Virus record (IMG/VR): IMGVR_UViG_3300031758_008397
Coordinates: 22,281 to 86,280 of that record
From: a virus
Direction: 5' to 3' (one strand)
DNA: 64,000 nt
Shown here: one piece after another, positions 26,879-37,150 of the stretch
Layout of the letters: each line of letters opens with the position of its first letter
How positions within the stretch are numbered: the stretch's first letter is position 1
Notes under the pieces: model-generated
What the model saw: the letters and a program-made list of their open reading frames with translations, nothing else
Told to the model about the DNA's origin: nothing
The model's database searches: none
Program-made: the position numbers and the translations under genes

Positions 26879-28068
26879 TGAATAATAAAGTATTAGATTT
26901 ATCTAATACTTCTTTTAAGGGGGAGCTATTAAACTCCCCCTTACCTTTTATAAAAGGTTGGACTTCTAACTTATATTTACATCAAATGGAGTCTATAGTA
27001 GAAGTATTAACTAAGGGTAGTGGTGTTTTAAAACTAACAACTGGTACAGGCAAAACTAGAATAATTGCAGAACTGTGTAGAAAAACACAAGTAAAACATA
27101 TATTAGTTGTTGTTAGTAAGATAGACTTATTAGTTCAAATAAATGATGTCTTGGTTGACTATCTAAAAGATACAAACTTAACTATAACAACTATTGGTGA
27201 TGGTAATAAATATCCTATATGGGCTAATATTACTGTGGGTTTAGTTGGTACTTTAACTAAGATTAATAATTTAGATTTAATTGATTATGTCATATATGAT
27301 GAGTGTCATAAATATATAAATCAGTCTGGCATTGATTTATATAATATGTTAGTTAATGTTAAATGTATTACAGCTTTATCAGCTACTCCATATACAGAAG
27401 ATGTAGAAACTAATAACTTAATTACTAAGTTATATGGTCCTTTATTATATGAACTAACGGAGAAACAAGCTATTGCATTAGGTTGTATATCTACTCCAAA
27501 AATTAATATATATAAGGCTCCAATTGGTTATTGTAGTCGTAAGTTTATTAACTGTACCTTTAGTAATTTTGCTTATAATAAACAAATAGATAGTCTAATT
27601 ATAAATAATAAGGGCAGAAATGATCTTATTGTTGAACTAGTTCAACTTGATAAGTCTACTGTTATTATTGTTAATAAGGTTAATACTGAAAAGAATAATC
27701 ATGCGGTAATATTAAAAGATTTAATAGAAAAAGCTTATCCACATAAACTTGTATACATTGTTAAAGGTGGAGATACAAAAGGACTTAGTAGTATAAGCAA
27801 CCCTAATTGTATATTAATTGCAGGCCCTAATATAATAACTGAAGGAACAGACATGCCTTCATTAGAAGTAGTTGTATTAGCTGCAGCTAACTCTTCTCCA
27901 ACATTGTTATTACAAAGAGTTGGTAGAGTTTTAAGAAAGAGTTTTACTAAAACATATGGGGAAGTTATAGACTTTATAGATCCTATTGGCTGGCCTGCAA
28001 GCCAAAGTAAAAAGAGAATAGATACATATACTGAAGTATATGGTAAAGAAAATATAGTATTTCATTAG
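26878..28068 (+). CDS. SF2 DNA/RNA helicase (UvsW-like)
   Basis: A 396-residue helicase. Motif I LTTGTGKTR lies near residue 54-62, motif II DECHK near 142, motif III ALSATPYT near 165, and motif VI QRVGRVLR near 345. Both RecA-like domains are present. The size and motif set match UvsW-type recombination helicases of T4-like phages, which remodel branched DNA. ATG overlaps the previous stop (TAATG). Confidence 0.85.
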   Translation: MNNKVLDLSNTSFKGELLNSPLPFIKGWTSNLYLHQMESIVEVLTKGSGVLKLTTGTGKTRIIAELCRKTQVKHILVVVSKIDLLVQINDVLVDYLKDTNLTITTIGDGNKYPIWANITVGLVGTLTKINNLDLIDYVIYDECHKYINQSGIDLYNMLVNVKCITALSATPYTEDVETNNLITKLYGPLLYELTEKQAIALGCISTPKINIYKAPIGYCSRKFINCTFSNFAYNKQIDSLIINNKGRNDLIVELVQLDKSTVIIVNKVNTEKNNHAVILKDLIEKAYPHKLVYIVKGGDTKGLSSISNPNCILIAGPNIITEGTDMPSLEVVVLAAANSSPTLLLQRVGRVLRKSFTKTYGEVIDFIDPIGWPASQSKKRIDTYTEVYGKENIVFH

Positions 28069-28133
28069 AAGATTTATTATAAAAATATTAAGTGGTTATT
28101 AAGGATGTTAAATATTTAAATATAAAAGTACTA

Positions 28134-29318
28134 ATGAATACTACAATAAAGGTTGTAACTGGTCCTAGTGGCAGTGGTAAAAGTTTTAAGCTTAAGCAAG
28201 AGATGAGTATTAATAATCTTAGATTGACAGCTAGTACTGGAATTGCTAGTGTAAATTTAAGTGAAAGTGCTTGTACTATTCATTCTTTGTTAGGTGCCAT
28301 TGATTCAACAAATCTACTTAAGTCTTTTGTTTCAGGTAAGCTAACAAAAAGATTAAACAACTTATTTGAAGATTATAATGGTATTGCAATTGATGAGTTT
28401 GGCATGTTACCTAGGGACTATATTGATACTTTGATTAAAGTATTAGATATGTATGGAGGTACAACACATAGAAGTCTAGAGTTATACTTGACTGGAGATA
28501 TTGCTCAACTACCACCTGTTAAAGGAGAGCCATACTTTAAAAGTATGTATAAAGATAGATTCAATACTGAAGTACTAACAGTTATACATAGACAAACAAA
28601 TAAAGATTTTCAAGACGCTTTAAATGATCTAAGACTCGGAAAGACACAGAAGATAAAACAAATGTTATTAGATAATAATTGTTTTGTTAAAGACATTGAA
28701 TCAGATTTTTTAGGCATAACTTTATTTAGTACTAAAGCTAAAGTTGAAGCCTATAACTTAGCTAGACTAAAGGCGATTGATAACTATCAAGAGTATACTT
28801 ATAAAGGATATAAGTTAGGTAAGGTTGATAATAGTTGGAATTCTTTTCTAGATCCTGTTGTGTTAAAGGTTGGAGTATTAGTTAGATGTATTACAAATAC
28901 TGTAACTGATGGGGGCCTTATAGCTAATGGAGATATGGGGGTTGTTGAAGAGTTATTTAAGGATAGTGTTCTTGTTAATTTACTTAGAACTGGCAAATCT
29001 ATATTAGTTAAATATGTAAAGAAGAAGGTGTTAAATCCTGATACTATGTTAGAAGAAGGTAGTATTAACTATATCCCTCTAAGACTAAGTTTTGCTTGTA
29101 CCATTCATAGTACACAAGGAATAACTACAGATGCTTTACAAATTAGTATGGGCCAACAAGATACCTTTATGGGTAGAACAAGTGGCATGGCATATGTAGG
29201 GCTTTCTAGAAATACTAATATAGAAAATATTAGAGTTATTGGTAATCCAGATTATTTTGAGAGCTGCTGTTTCATTGATCCAGAATACTTAAGGTTTATA
29301 AGTGGGAAATCTAATTAA
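28134..29318 (+). CDS. SF1B DNA helicase (Dda/RecD2/Pif1-like)
   Basis: A 394-residue helicase from this ATG; a GTG 42 bases upstream would add 14 unlikely residues. Motif I is GPSGSGKS near residues 10-17. IAIDEFGML is motif II, LTGDIAQLPPV motif III, VIHRQTN motif IV, and FACTIHSTQG with YVGLSRN are motifs V/VI. In T4, Dda helps replication initiation and fork restart. It overlaps the primase gene by 17 bases. Confidence 0.85.
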   Translation: MNTTIKVVTGPSGSGKSFKLKQEMSINNLRLTASTGIASVNLSESACTIHSLLGAIDSTNLLKSFVSGKLTKRLNNLFEDYNGIAIDEFGMLPRDYIDTLIKVLDMYGGTTHRSLELYLTGDIAQLPPVKGEPYFKSMYKDRFNTEVLTVIHRQTNKDFQDALNDLRLGKTQKIKQMLLDNNCFVKDIESDFLGITLFSTKAKVEAYNLARLKAIDNYQEYTYKGYKLGKVDNSWNSFLDPVVLKVGVLVRCITNTVTDGGLIANGDMGVVEELFKDSVLVNLLRTGKSILVKYVKKKVLNPDTMLEEGSINYIPLRLSFACTIHSTQGITTDALQISMGQQDTFMGRTSGMAYVGLSRNTNIENIRVIGNPDYFESCCFIDPEYLRFISGKSN

Positions 29319-30471
29319 TGATATTAAAAATAAGGTAAAAATAAGTGATCTATTATCAACAGGATATAGTAAAAGAATAGACTGTCCTTGCTGTAAAAGG
29401 ATTAAATCTGCCTCTGTAATAAATAATGAGTTTGTATACTGTTATAGTGCTTCTTGTAACTTTAAAGCAGATGTAATTGCTCTAAATGCTCTTCTAACTT
29501 TTGGTGATAAAGATAGACTTAAAGACTCTATAAAAGATTTAACAACTAAGTTTAATATAGCAAGAAGAAACTCTTTATCAGAAGAAGATAAGCAAAAGAA
29601 TTTATTTTATACAAGCATAAACAGTATTTATATTAATGATCTAAAAGGGCCCTCTTTAAACTATTTAGTTAATAGAGGTCTTACAAAAGATGTAATAGAT
29701 ATAATAGGTATTGGTTATGCTACTGGCACTTCTCTTAGAGGTGAATTTAATAGATCAGATTTAATTAAATATGGTTTATTCAAAAACAATAAAGAGTTTT
29801 TTATTGATAGGATAATCTTCCCTTTAATGTCAAATAAGATTGAATCTTTTGTTGGTAGATATGTTGGACCAGAAAATGATTTTATACCTAGATATAAGAA
29901 CCTTCAAACTAGTATAAGTACATTAATATTAGAACAATTTATAGATCTATATAATAGTAATAGTATTTACATTGCTGAAGGTTTTATGGATACTATTTCT
30001 TTATATCAATTAGGTATGCAGTCTGTAGGAATATTAGGTGTTCAAGGTTTATTAAATCATATTAGTAAACTTAAAAAATTTAATAATATATGCTTTTGTT
30101 TTGATAGTGATAAAGATGAAAGAGGTAACTATAAATCTTATAATTGTTTAATTCCTCAAATAATAAATCTGATTATACTAAATCCTAAAAATAACTATTA
30201 TGTATTTTTACCTGATGGAGCAAAGGATATTAATGAGTTATTATGTAAGGGGCTTTTAACAAAAGAGCTAGTTGAATCTAAAAAGATTAGATTTAATGAC
30301 TTTCTTGTTCAGTTGTATATTGATGATTTATCTAAGCATGTTGAACTTATTAAATTAATAGAAGTAACTAATGACGAGGCTAATAGAGAAGTAATGTATA
30401 ATAGTGTAGGAAAAACTAACTATCAATATGCTACTAAAATATTAGACTTTTATGACTCCAAACATTATTAA
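29302..30471 (+). CDS. DnaG-type primase
   Basis: A 389-residue protein starting at GTG. The N-terminus has a zinc-ribbon (IDCPCCKR ... YCYSASCNF) at residues 28-53. The TOPRIM core shows YIAEGFMDTISLYQLG near residue 220 and CFCFDSDKDERG near 265, with the catalytic Glu and Asp-x-Asp. It synthesises RNA primers for lagging-strand replication. It overlaps the helicase gene, suggesting coupled expression. Confidence 0.85.
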   Translation: MGNLINDIKNKVKISDLLSTGYSKRIDCPCCKRIKSASVINNEFVYCYSASCNFKADVIALNALLTFGDKDRLKDSIKDLTTKFNIARRNSLSEEDKQKNLFYTSINSIYINDLKGPSLNYLVNRGLTKDVIDIIGIGYATGTSLRGEFNRSDLIKYGLFKNNKEFFIDRIIFPLMSNKIESFVGRYVGPENDFIPRYKNLQTSISTLILEQFIDLYNSNSIYIAEGFMDTISLYQLGMQSVGILGVQGLLNHISKLKKFNNICFCFDSDKDERGNYKSYNCLIPQIINLIILNPKNNYYVFLPDGAKDINELLCKGLLTKELVESKKIRFNDFLVQLYIDDLSKHVELIKLIEVTNDEANREVMYNSVGKTNYQYATKILDFYDSKHY

Positions 30472-31135
30472 TTGTATATCAGTTCAGTGTGGATCTGCTG
30501 ATGATTTATATATACCTTTTGTATTAATTGCAGTGTCTATTAAAGAAGATGAACATGTAATAAACTTAATTAATAATCTATTAAGACCAAGATTACAAAA
30601 GATGTGCGTCTATGAACATAGAGTATTACATAGGTTATATCCTCACTACTTAATTATAATAAATGAGATTATAAGTAGAAATTTATTAACTCACTCTTGT
30701 GTTGATCTAGTATTTGATGATGAAGTTTCTTTTTACAGTAATATGTGGGAAGTTACTTTTAAAAGGTTTAATAGATTAAAAAAGACTTTAAATAAAGAAG
30801 GTTTAAACTATTATTATTTTAGTGTTAAGAATGAACATATAGTTAAAGATAGTTATAGCTTTACTCAAATAATAAATGGAGATACACATCCTTATATGTT
30901 ATTTACATATTTCTGGTCTTTATTACTTAGACTAGAAAAGATAAGATTAGATTGTGTTTTATTAGGTGTTCCTAGATTTACCATAAATGAAGTATCAAAG
31001 CTTGGCTTATTTCCCAAATGTATAATGAAAGAAAGAACTAAAGTTGTTCTGATTAATGCTTCTATAAAGAATAGATTAAAACAATGTCCCTTGTGGATGG
31101 CTAATAATTATTTAAGGAATAGTAGAAATAAATGA
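30452..31135 (+). CDS. hypothetical protein
   Basis: A 227-residue protein with no known motif. It starts 20 bases inside the primase gene and overlaps the next gene by four bases (ATGA). The run implies replication-related co-expression, but I cannot name it. Confidence 0.55.
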   Translation: MTPNIINCISVQCGSADDLYIPFVLIAVSIKEDEHVINLINNLLRPRLQKMCVYEHRVLHRLYPHYLIIINEIISRNLLTHSCVDLVFDDEVSFYSNMWEVTFKRFNRLKKTLNKEGLNYYYFSVKNEHIVKDSYSFTQIINGDTHPYMLFTYFWSLLLRLEKIRLDCVLLGVPRFTINEVSKLGLFPKCIMKERTKVVLINASIKNRLKQCPLWMANNYLRNSRNK

Positions 31136-31515
31136 ACCCAAAAGTTAATAAGCTACTAAGTTTTTTAACACTGCAGCCTAGAACCAATGCATTAAATTGT
31201 TTTATTGGTTATGTAAATTTATTAAATTTTGTAGACGAAGAGATAACATGGGATTATGTTATTGATCATATAATCAAAATTGATAAAGCAGTTCTTGATA
31301 TATTTGAAAAGGATATAAATAAGGATCTTCTAAAGCAATATGGTGTTATATTTAATGATTGTTATAATTTTATTAATGAAGAAGAACCTATAAGCTTTAT
31401 AAAAGAAGCGGCATTTAATAATGTTAGGGTTGCTAATATACAAGATTACATAGCATATTTAGTAGCTCGGAGACTGTTATTAAATGAGTATGAAAAAGAT
31501 AAAGCAGTTGGTTGA
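31132..31515 (+). CDS. hypothetical protein
   Basis: A 127-residue helical protein without recognised motif, starting inside the previous gene's stop (ATGA). It overlaps the next gene by 32 bases. Function unknown. Confidence 0.55.
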   Translation: MNPKVNKLLSFLTLQPRTNALNCFIGYVNLLNFVDEEITWDYVIDHIIKIDKAVLDIFEKDINKDLLKQYGVIFNDCYNFINEEEPISFIKEAAFNNVRVANIQDYIAYLVARRLLLNEYEKDKAVG

Positions 31516-31831
31516 CAAAGATAAACTAATAAAAGAAAATTGTTTAGTTAATCAGGCTGAGTTTGGAGGTGTTCCTAAAGATGTAGAACACGCTCAAAGA
31601 AGAAGTGATTTGAGAGCAATCCCAATTGAATATATTTGGATTGCTATTGTATATGGCACTAAAAAGAGGGCTATAAAGGCCCTCTCTTTTACTATTTATG
31701 ATAAGGATTTAATAAATACTAAATATATTAAATATATAAGTACATTGAGAGGAGTGTGTGTAATTATTGATTATGATAATTATATTATTACTACTTATTG
31801 GTTATTTAAAGCTAAAAGAAGATTTAATTAA
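31484..31831 (+). CDS. hypothetical protein
   Basis: A 115-residue basic protein, last gene of the plus-strand replication block. It contains a hairpin of about 10 bp (AGAGGGC...GCCCTCT, 31665-31686) within its coding sequence that could slow transcription. It converges on the minus-strand virion genes, and its 3' end overlaps the last codons of the next gene by four bases. Function unknown. Confidence 0.5.
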   Translation: MSMKKIKQLVDKDKLIKENCLVNQAEFGGVPKDVEHAQRRSDLRAIPIEYIWIAIVYGTKKRAIKALSFTIYDKDLINTKYIKYISTLRGVCVIIDYDNYIITTYWLFKAKRRFN

Positions 31832-34686
31832 TCACTCCTAGCTACATAACTGAAATAACCAGCTAATGTTTTACCTACATCAGCAGTAGAACATAATATT
31901 AAACCATTTCTATATACAATTACTTGTCCAGTTGTAAGAGATGCTTGAGTAGGAATTGTTTCTACAGTTTCTCTAAAAATACCTGTAATAGGTGTTCCAT
32001 CTATAGTAAATCTCATTAAGTTTGGAGCATATTCTGGTAATATTGAATGCCATAAAGCATTTTCTGTTGTAGCAGAAACTGCACTACTTAATCCTAAGTT
32101 TCCTGGTGCTCCATCAACTACTACTCCATAATTATTAGGGGCTGTAATTATAGTTGGAGTTAATGTTACTTTTTCAAAATAGGGTTGTATATATGCTGTT
32201 ATATTCTCAATATATAAAGATGTATCATTTGTTTTCATAAAACCTTGACATACATATTGATCATATACTTCATTAGCTACAAATGATGTTCCAGTTGCAG
32301 TATTTTCAAATCTAACATTTATTCCATCAATTAAATCTATAAAAGAACTACTAGTAGTTCTAGTATCACTTCCAGTTGTATCAGTGAAATCTCCTGTATT
32401 ATTGTTATAAGTTACAGAAGGAATCCAGTTAGTACCATTCCATTTATACCAAATCCAACTAGATAAAGTATTACTACTTCCAGTTGTAAGATAATTTGAA
32501 CTAACTGTATCTGCTAAAACTATACCATTAGGTAATGACACTCTTTTAATATGCATTCTAGGATATTTTGTATTTTCATTATAACTTCCAACAGAAGCTC
32601 CTGTACTACTTAACTGTATGTTTCCATTAGCATTATTAGATACAAAATTACCCCAATAATCCTGTGCAACACAAGCATTTCCAAATAAGTTAGTCGTATT
32701 TATTGTTCCATCTAATTGTCTATATGATTCAGTTCCATACTGAGGTAATAAATTTAATTGTGATAAATCTCCTGGATTCTGTCTAATAATAGTACTACTG
32801 TTAAAGGATAATAAAGTGCCATCACCACTCCATAATCTATTATCACTTCCTTTAGACCAAGCATAATTAGCTTGATGTTCTCCCACATATATTTGTACTG
32901 TTGTTATATTATTAGCACTTGAGCCCCCAGCTAAACTCCACCAATATACTCTAGCTCCTCTTAATCCATTAGTAACTGTATTATCTCTAACACAGATAGC
33001 CATCCTAGTATCAGCATGTATTTTATTAATATGTATATTAAGCCAATTAGAAGTTGTTAAAGCAACAGTTGTAAAGTTTAAATTAGTAGTATAACTACTA
33101 GCAGAACTAGTTAAAGTTAGAGCAGTTGTAGCTAAATTCATAAAAGCATAAACTACTCCATTAACATTAACATCAACTGCATATGTAGGGGTTGTTGATT
33201 CTTGTGTTATAACAGGACTGTTTATGTTTGTTATATTAATTTTCCATAATCCAGTAACAGAATCAGCAACATAAATTAAGTTTCTTGCTTGATCTAATGC
33301 AAACTGTCTAAATTGTGTAATAGATAATGTAAATGGAGAAGGTCTTGTACTGTCAAAATCCCAATGTTGACCTGTAAATTGATTAATTATACTAAGTCCA
33401 TTTTGATCTGCTTGTACTGTTAAATAGTTATCCCAAGCAATAATAGGTGCTACATATTGCCAACCATGACAATTAGGATAAGGTTGTAATGCAGCATATA
33501 TATATGGATGAAATGATGTACCAGATCCACTATAAGTAAAATTTGCATCAGCAGAATGTCCTCCAAATCTTTTAACTCCAAGTACAAATTTTGCAGTTCC
33601 AACAGGGCCTCCTTCAGTTATTCTTATTCTATATATAGAAGGCCATTTTTCAGTCCATGGATCTTCTGAAAACTGTAAAACACCTGTTCCACTAGGATTA
33701 TTATCAGGTATAAACATGCCAGCTAAATCATCTCTAGGATTTGCACTATAAGCAAAAGCTGACTGCAAATTAGAACTGGAAGTTACATTATTTAAAGTTG
33801 TATGTTTATGAGCTGAAAAAGTATTTCCAGGATCTGATTCTGGTCTGTTTCCTGTTGCAGTTTTTGTTGTAAAATTATTTCCACATAAATAACCATTAAA
33901 TATTCTTCCATTTGAAAATCTAGAATTATTATTGTCTCTTGGTATAGTCCAATATTGTTTACATCTATAAAATAAAGTATTTTGATTCTGACCTGATATA
34001 AAAGTTCCAGATGCTGGTTGGCTAAAACCATCTGTGCTTCCTGTTCTACTAAGCCTATTACTTACAAACAACAACTGCCAGTTATATTCATCTAAAGAAG
34101 CTGGAACTACTGTGTTATATAAGAAGTTATATCTTTCAAATGTAGTATTAACTAATGCATCACAAACATCATTTATCCATCTTGGATATTTAATTATAGA
34201 AACTCCAGGAACTGTTGCATTTTGTACTGTTACTCTATAAGTTAAATTTATAATTTGTTCTGCCTGTTGAGTACAAGGAGTATTAAGTAACAAATATGCC
34301 CAAGGAGCTACTGTTGTATTTGCAACTTGACCTACACTAGATTGAGTTAATCCAACTGTTTGAAATGTTCTAGGAGTTACTACTGCATCTAACCTTTGTG
34401 TTATTACAAAATAAGGTGGATTAGCATTTTGAAAAGCTTGAATTGCAGGTTGTCCAGAACCTTGATAAGCGGTTCCACTACATTGAATTGATGTTTTAGA
34501 TCTCACAGGAGTAGCAGTTTCTGTGCTTATAAATATATTTCTTCCTGCCCACTGAAATATATTATCATTCTTTACCATTTCAGTATAAGCAAAATTAGTA
34601 ATTATATTATCTTGCTCTCTTTTTTCTATTACTTTGCCAGTAATTTCATCTACTATTTCTAAAGTTAAATGGCCTGATAATTTCAT
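31828..34686 (-). CDS. large virion protein (tail/baseplate-like)
   Basis: A 952-residue protein starting MKLSGHLTLEIVDE with a T-G-K-V-I-E-K-R-E-Q-D-N-x-I-T segment. Phage tail and baseplate proteins often begin with this style (hLxLxVxDxxTGKVhxx...NhIhN). The rest is Asn/Thr/Ser-rich with many beta segments and a long middle region resembling beta-propeller or fibre modules. It is paired with a second minus-strand gene. I infer a host-recognition or tail-tip role. Confidence 0.6.
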   Translation of the reverse strand: MKLSGHLTLEIVDEITGKVIEKREQDNIITNFAYTEMVKNDNIFQWAGRNIFISTETATPVRSKTSIQCSGTAYQGSGQPAIQAFQNANPPYFVITQRLDAVVTPRTFQTVGLTQSSVGQVANTTVAPWAYLLLNTPCTQQAEQIINLTYRVTVQNATVPGVSIIKYPRWINDVCDALVNTTFERYNFLYNTVVPASLDEYNWQLLFVSNRLSRTGSTDGFSQPASGTFISGQNQNTLFYRCKQYWTIPRDNNNSRFSNGRIFNGYLCGNNFTTKTATGNRPESDPGNTFSAHKHTTLNNVTSSSNLQSAFAYSANPRDDLAGMFIPDNNPSGTGVLQFSEDPWTEKWPSIYRIRITEGGPVGTAKFVLGVKRFGGHSADANFTYSGSGTSFHPYIYAALQPYPNCHGWQYVAPIIAWDNYLTVQADQNGLSIINQFTGQHWDFDSTRPSPFTLSITQFRQFALDQARNLIYVADSVTGLWKINITNINSPVITQESTTPTYAVDVNVNGVVYAFMNLATTALTLTSSASSYTTNLNFTTVALTTSNWLNIHINKIHADTRMAICVRDNTVTNGLRGARVYWWSLAGGSSANNITTVQIYVGEHQANYAWSKGSDNRLWSGDGTLLSFNSSTIIRQNPGDLSQLNLLPQYGTESYRQLDGTINTTNLFGNACVAQDYWGNFVSNNANGNIQLSSTGASVGSYNENTKYPRMHIKRVSLPNGIVLADTVSSNYLTTGSSNTLSSWIWYKWNGTNWIPSVTYNNNTGDFTDTTGSDTRTTSSSFIDLIDGINVRFENTATGTSFVANEVYDQYVCQGFMKTNDTSLYIENITAYIQPYFEKVTLTPTIITAPNNYGVVVDGAPGNLGLSSAVSATTENALWHSILPEYAPNLMRFTIDGTPITGIFRETVETIPTQASLTTGQVIVYRNGLILCSTADVGKTLAGYFSYVARSD

Positions 34687-34695
34687 TTATTTGTT

Positions 34696-35667
34696 TTATC
34701 CTATAATTATTGAAGTGAAAGGTATCCTATTAAATGATAAATAAGAAGCGCCTTTATTAAAATTACTACTGCTTATATTATCATTATTATCTGATAAGTT
34801 TTGTACTGTAAAAGGTACCCTATTAAATGATAATAAAGAGCCACCTTTATTAAAATTACTACTACTACTTATATCTTCTAAGTTAAATATGTTTTGTACT
34901 GTAAAAGGTACTCTATTAAATGTTAATAAAGAAGCGCCCTTATTAAAAGTTTTAGCATATTCATCAGCTATATAATTAGGGTAAGACATTAATATTTGCT
35001 GATTACTGCCTTCTAATTCTTGAGATAATACTTTAATGTCTAACCATCTTTTTATAAAAGTATAGTTAGTATTAACATTTAAATTAAGTCTAGTGTCAGG
35101 CGTTGTTAAGTCTGTTATTGATTTAAATACTGATACAGAAGTTGTATTGTTATTTGAGTCTATTACATCAATAAATTGTGCAAATGTATTTCTATAAGTG
35201 TAATTTACACTGTTTAATCTAATTCCTGTTGTTTGATTATTATTAGTATATTGTATAACTTGAGGACCATCTGGAGGATAGGGTGCTAAAGTTATAGTGA
35301 TAGGATCATTTAATGTATTGTTATAAGCTAATAAAGAACCTCCTTTACTAAAATTATTAATGTTATCAACTAATAAAGGAACGATATCTACAAATTTGTA
35401 ATTATTAGTGTCTCCATTTAAAGTTACTCTAAGTCTAATATTACTTTGTATATTATTTGGAATAATAATAATTACATTTTTACTTGTGTTATTTGGAATT
35501 ATAGTTACAGGATCTGTTAGGGGATTAGGCTCTATTTGCTCCCATAAATAAGTAGTTGCATTAGATACAGGAGATAAAGTAGCCGTTATGGGACTGCCAC
35601 ATAATACATACTGTGGTTCTAAAAACCAATCAGATTGATATGTTGGAAAGAATAAATATCTTTTCAC
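34696..35667 (-). CDS. virion protein with FNKGxSLLxFNR repeats
   Basis: A 323-residue protein. A motif of the form S-K/F-N-K-G-G/A-S-L-L-x-F/Y-N occurs four times: near residue 110 (FSKGGSLLAYN) and three times at the C-terminus (FNKGASLLTFNRVPF, FNKGGSLLSFNRVPF, FNKGASYLSFNRIPF). The C-terminal copies are spaced by about 30 residues. The N-terminal half looks like an Ig-like beta domain. A tail-tip or fibre protein is likely. Nine bases separate it from the previous gene. Confidence 0.6.
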   Translation of the reverse strand: MKRYLFFPTYQSDWFLEPQYVLCGSPITATLSPVSNATTYLWEQIEPNPLTDPVTIIPNNTSKNVIIIIPNNIQSNIRLRVTLNGDTNNYKFVDIVPLLVDNINNFSKGGSLLAYNNTLNDPITITLAPYPPDGPQVIQYTNNNQTTGIRLNSVNYTYRNTFAQFIDVIDSNNNTTSVSVFKSITDLTTPDTRLNLNVNTNYTFIKRWLDIKVLSQELEGSNQQILMSYPNYIADEYAKTFNKGASLLTFNRVPFTVQNIFNLEDISSSSNFNKGGSLLSFNRVPFTVQNLSDNNDNISSSNFNKGASYLSFNRIPFTSIIIG

Positions 35668-35722
35668 TTTTGTTCTAATTTAATATATACTCTACAGTAT
35701 TAACAATATGTAAAGTATTTGT

Positions 35723-36244
35723 ATGCAATCTAGTAATAAAATTGTTAAAGATAATAACAAGTATGTAATAAGTTTAGATCCTGGTTTAGAAGGTGCCTTG
35801 TGCCTTTATAATTTGACTACAGATAAAGTAATAGAAGTTCTTAATACTCCTACTTATAAAAAAGATAAAAAGACTTGGCTACATGGTAAAAACATATATA
35901 CTAAACTACAAGAATGGAGTTTATTAACTAATAAAGTTATTATTGAAACTCAAACTATAATGAGTGGTAGAGATGGTACTAAATCAGCAAAAACCACTAT
36001 GAAAAACTTTGGAATGTTGTTGGGAATATTGTCTACATTAGATTTTGAAATAATTGAAGTTGAACCTAGAGTTTGGCAATCAATAGTTCTTAAAAATGTT
36101 ATTGATCCAGGATTGCCTCTTAAACTTAAACCAACAAAAAGAAAGAGTATGGTATTAACAAGAGATTTTAATCCTAAAAATGATGGGCAAGCAGATGCAA
36201 TAGCAATTGCTCTATACTATAAAACTCTTTTAACTAAAAATTAA
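35723..36244 (+). CDS. RuvC-like Holliday junction resolvase
   Basis: A 173-residue protein. VISLDPGLEGALCLY near residue 15-29 gives the first catalytic Asp of the RNase H fold, VIIETQTIM near 70-80 the Glu, and DGQADAIAIALY near 152 the paired C-terminal Asp residues. The order matches RuvC and its phage relatives. It would cut four-way junctions during recombination or packaging. It begins divergently from the preceding minus-strand gene. Confidence 0.8.
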   Translation: MQSSNKIVKDNNKYVISLDPGLEGALCLYNLTTDKVIEVLNTPTYKKDKKTWLHGKNIYTKLQEWSLLTNKVIIETQTIMSGRDGTKSAKTTMKNFGMLLGILSTLDFEIIEVEPRVWQSIVLKNVIDPGLPLKLKPTKRKSMVLTRDFNPKNDGQADAIAIALYYKTLLTKN

Positions 36245-36301
36245 AAGAGTTTTATATTAATAGTTATAGACATAAAATAACCTTATAAATCCTTATAAAT
36301 A

Positions 36302-37096
36302 ATGAAGTTAATAAGACTAGATACAATAAAAAATAAAATTAATCAGTTTCCTATTAAAGCATCTGTTTTTTTACGTCTGAAAAAACAAATAACTTTAGAA
36401 GAAATTGATGGAGTTTTATTTTGTCTCAATGTAAAATTAAAGGATCATGTTTTAGATCATGATTTTTGTAGAGATGTTTATAATGTATTGCTAAAAGTAA
36501 GATTAGATAATAATTATTATTTTATGCAAAACTCAGAGGCTCAATATTATACATATTCAGCTCCTTTTACAATGTCTATAGAAGAGTATATAAAAATAAC
36601 TAGCAAGTCATTTTATAAAGGACTTGTTACAAAGGATCAAGTTAAAGTGTTAGATTATCTTCTACCTGATTCTATTTTTAATAACATATATACAGCAGAT
36701 GGTGACTTGACATTTGAAATAAATAAAGAATGTCTTTATTTATTTGTTAGATTAATGCCATATTCTGAATCAGATTTAACTGGCTTAATTATGTTTCTTA
36801 ATACTGATCTAGTATATATGATCAGTGAAAGAAATAATAAGGAGAAATGTTCTAGTCTAGGCTTTATAATTAAATTAAAAGATAGATATCTCTTAAAAGA
36901 TTTTAAATATAGCCCTGAGGATACTTGGTCACCCTTAAACTTAAATCCACATATTAGATATAAAATTAAAAAACAATTTATAAATGATAAGTTGTTTGAC
37001 AATGTATCTTTTAAATACAGTGTAGAGTATAGTTTATTATATATAAATGACAATACTTTGTTAGATAAATATGATTTAAAAGTATTAGACATTTAA
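36302..37096 (+). CDS. hypothetical protein
   Basis: A 264-residue protein with no motif I recognise. A tandem CCTTATAAAT repeat lies immediately before the ATG, giving TATAAATA fused to the start codon. That is too close to be a usable late promoter for this start. It may be a phage-specific protein; function unknown. Confidence 0.55.
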   Translation: MKLIRLDTIKNKINQFPIKASVFLRLKKQITLEEIDGVLFCLNVKLKDHVLDHDFCRDVYNVLLKVRLDNNYYFMQNSEAQYYTYSAPFTMSIEEYIKITSKSFYKGLVTKDQVKVLDYLLPDSIFNNIYTADGDLTFEINKECLYLFVRLMPYSESDLTGLIMFLNTDLVYMISERNNKEKCSSLGFIIKLKDRYLLKDFKYSPEDTWSPLNLNPHIRYKIKKQFINDKLFDNVSFKYSVEYSLLYINDNTLLDKYDLKVLDI

Positions 37097-37150
37097 TATG
37101 CTTTTTAAGTTTTATTAGTTAAGTAGCAAATTACTATATTTACTATAACA

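Noticed and set aside
34696-35667. CRISPR-like array
   Set aside because: The repeats are in frame, coding and unevenly spaced; they belong to a structural protein. No CRISPR array was seen elsewhere.
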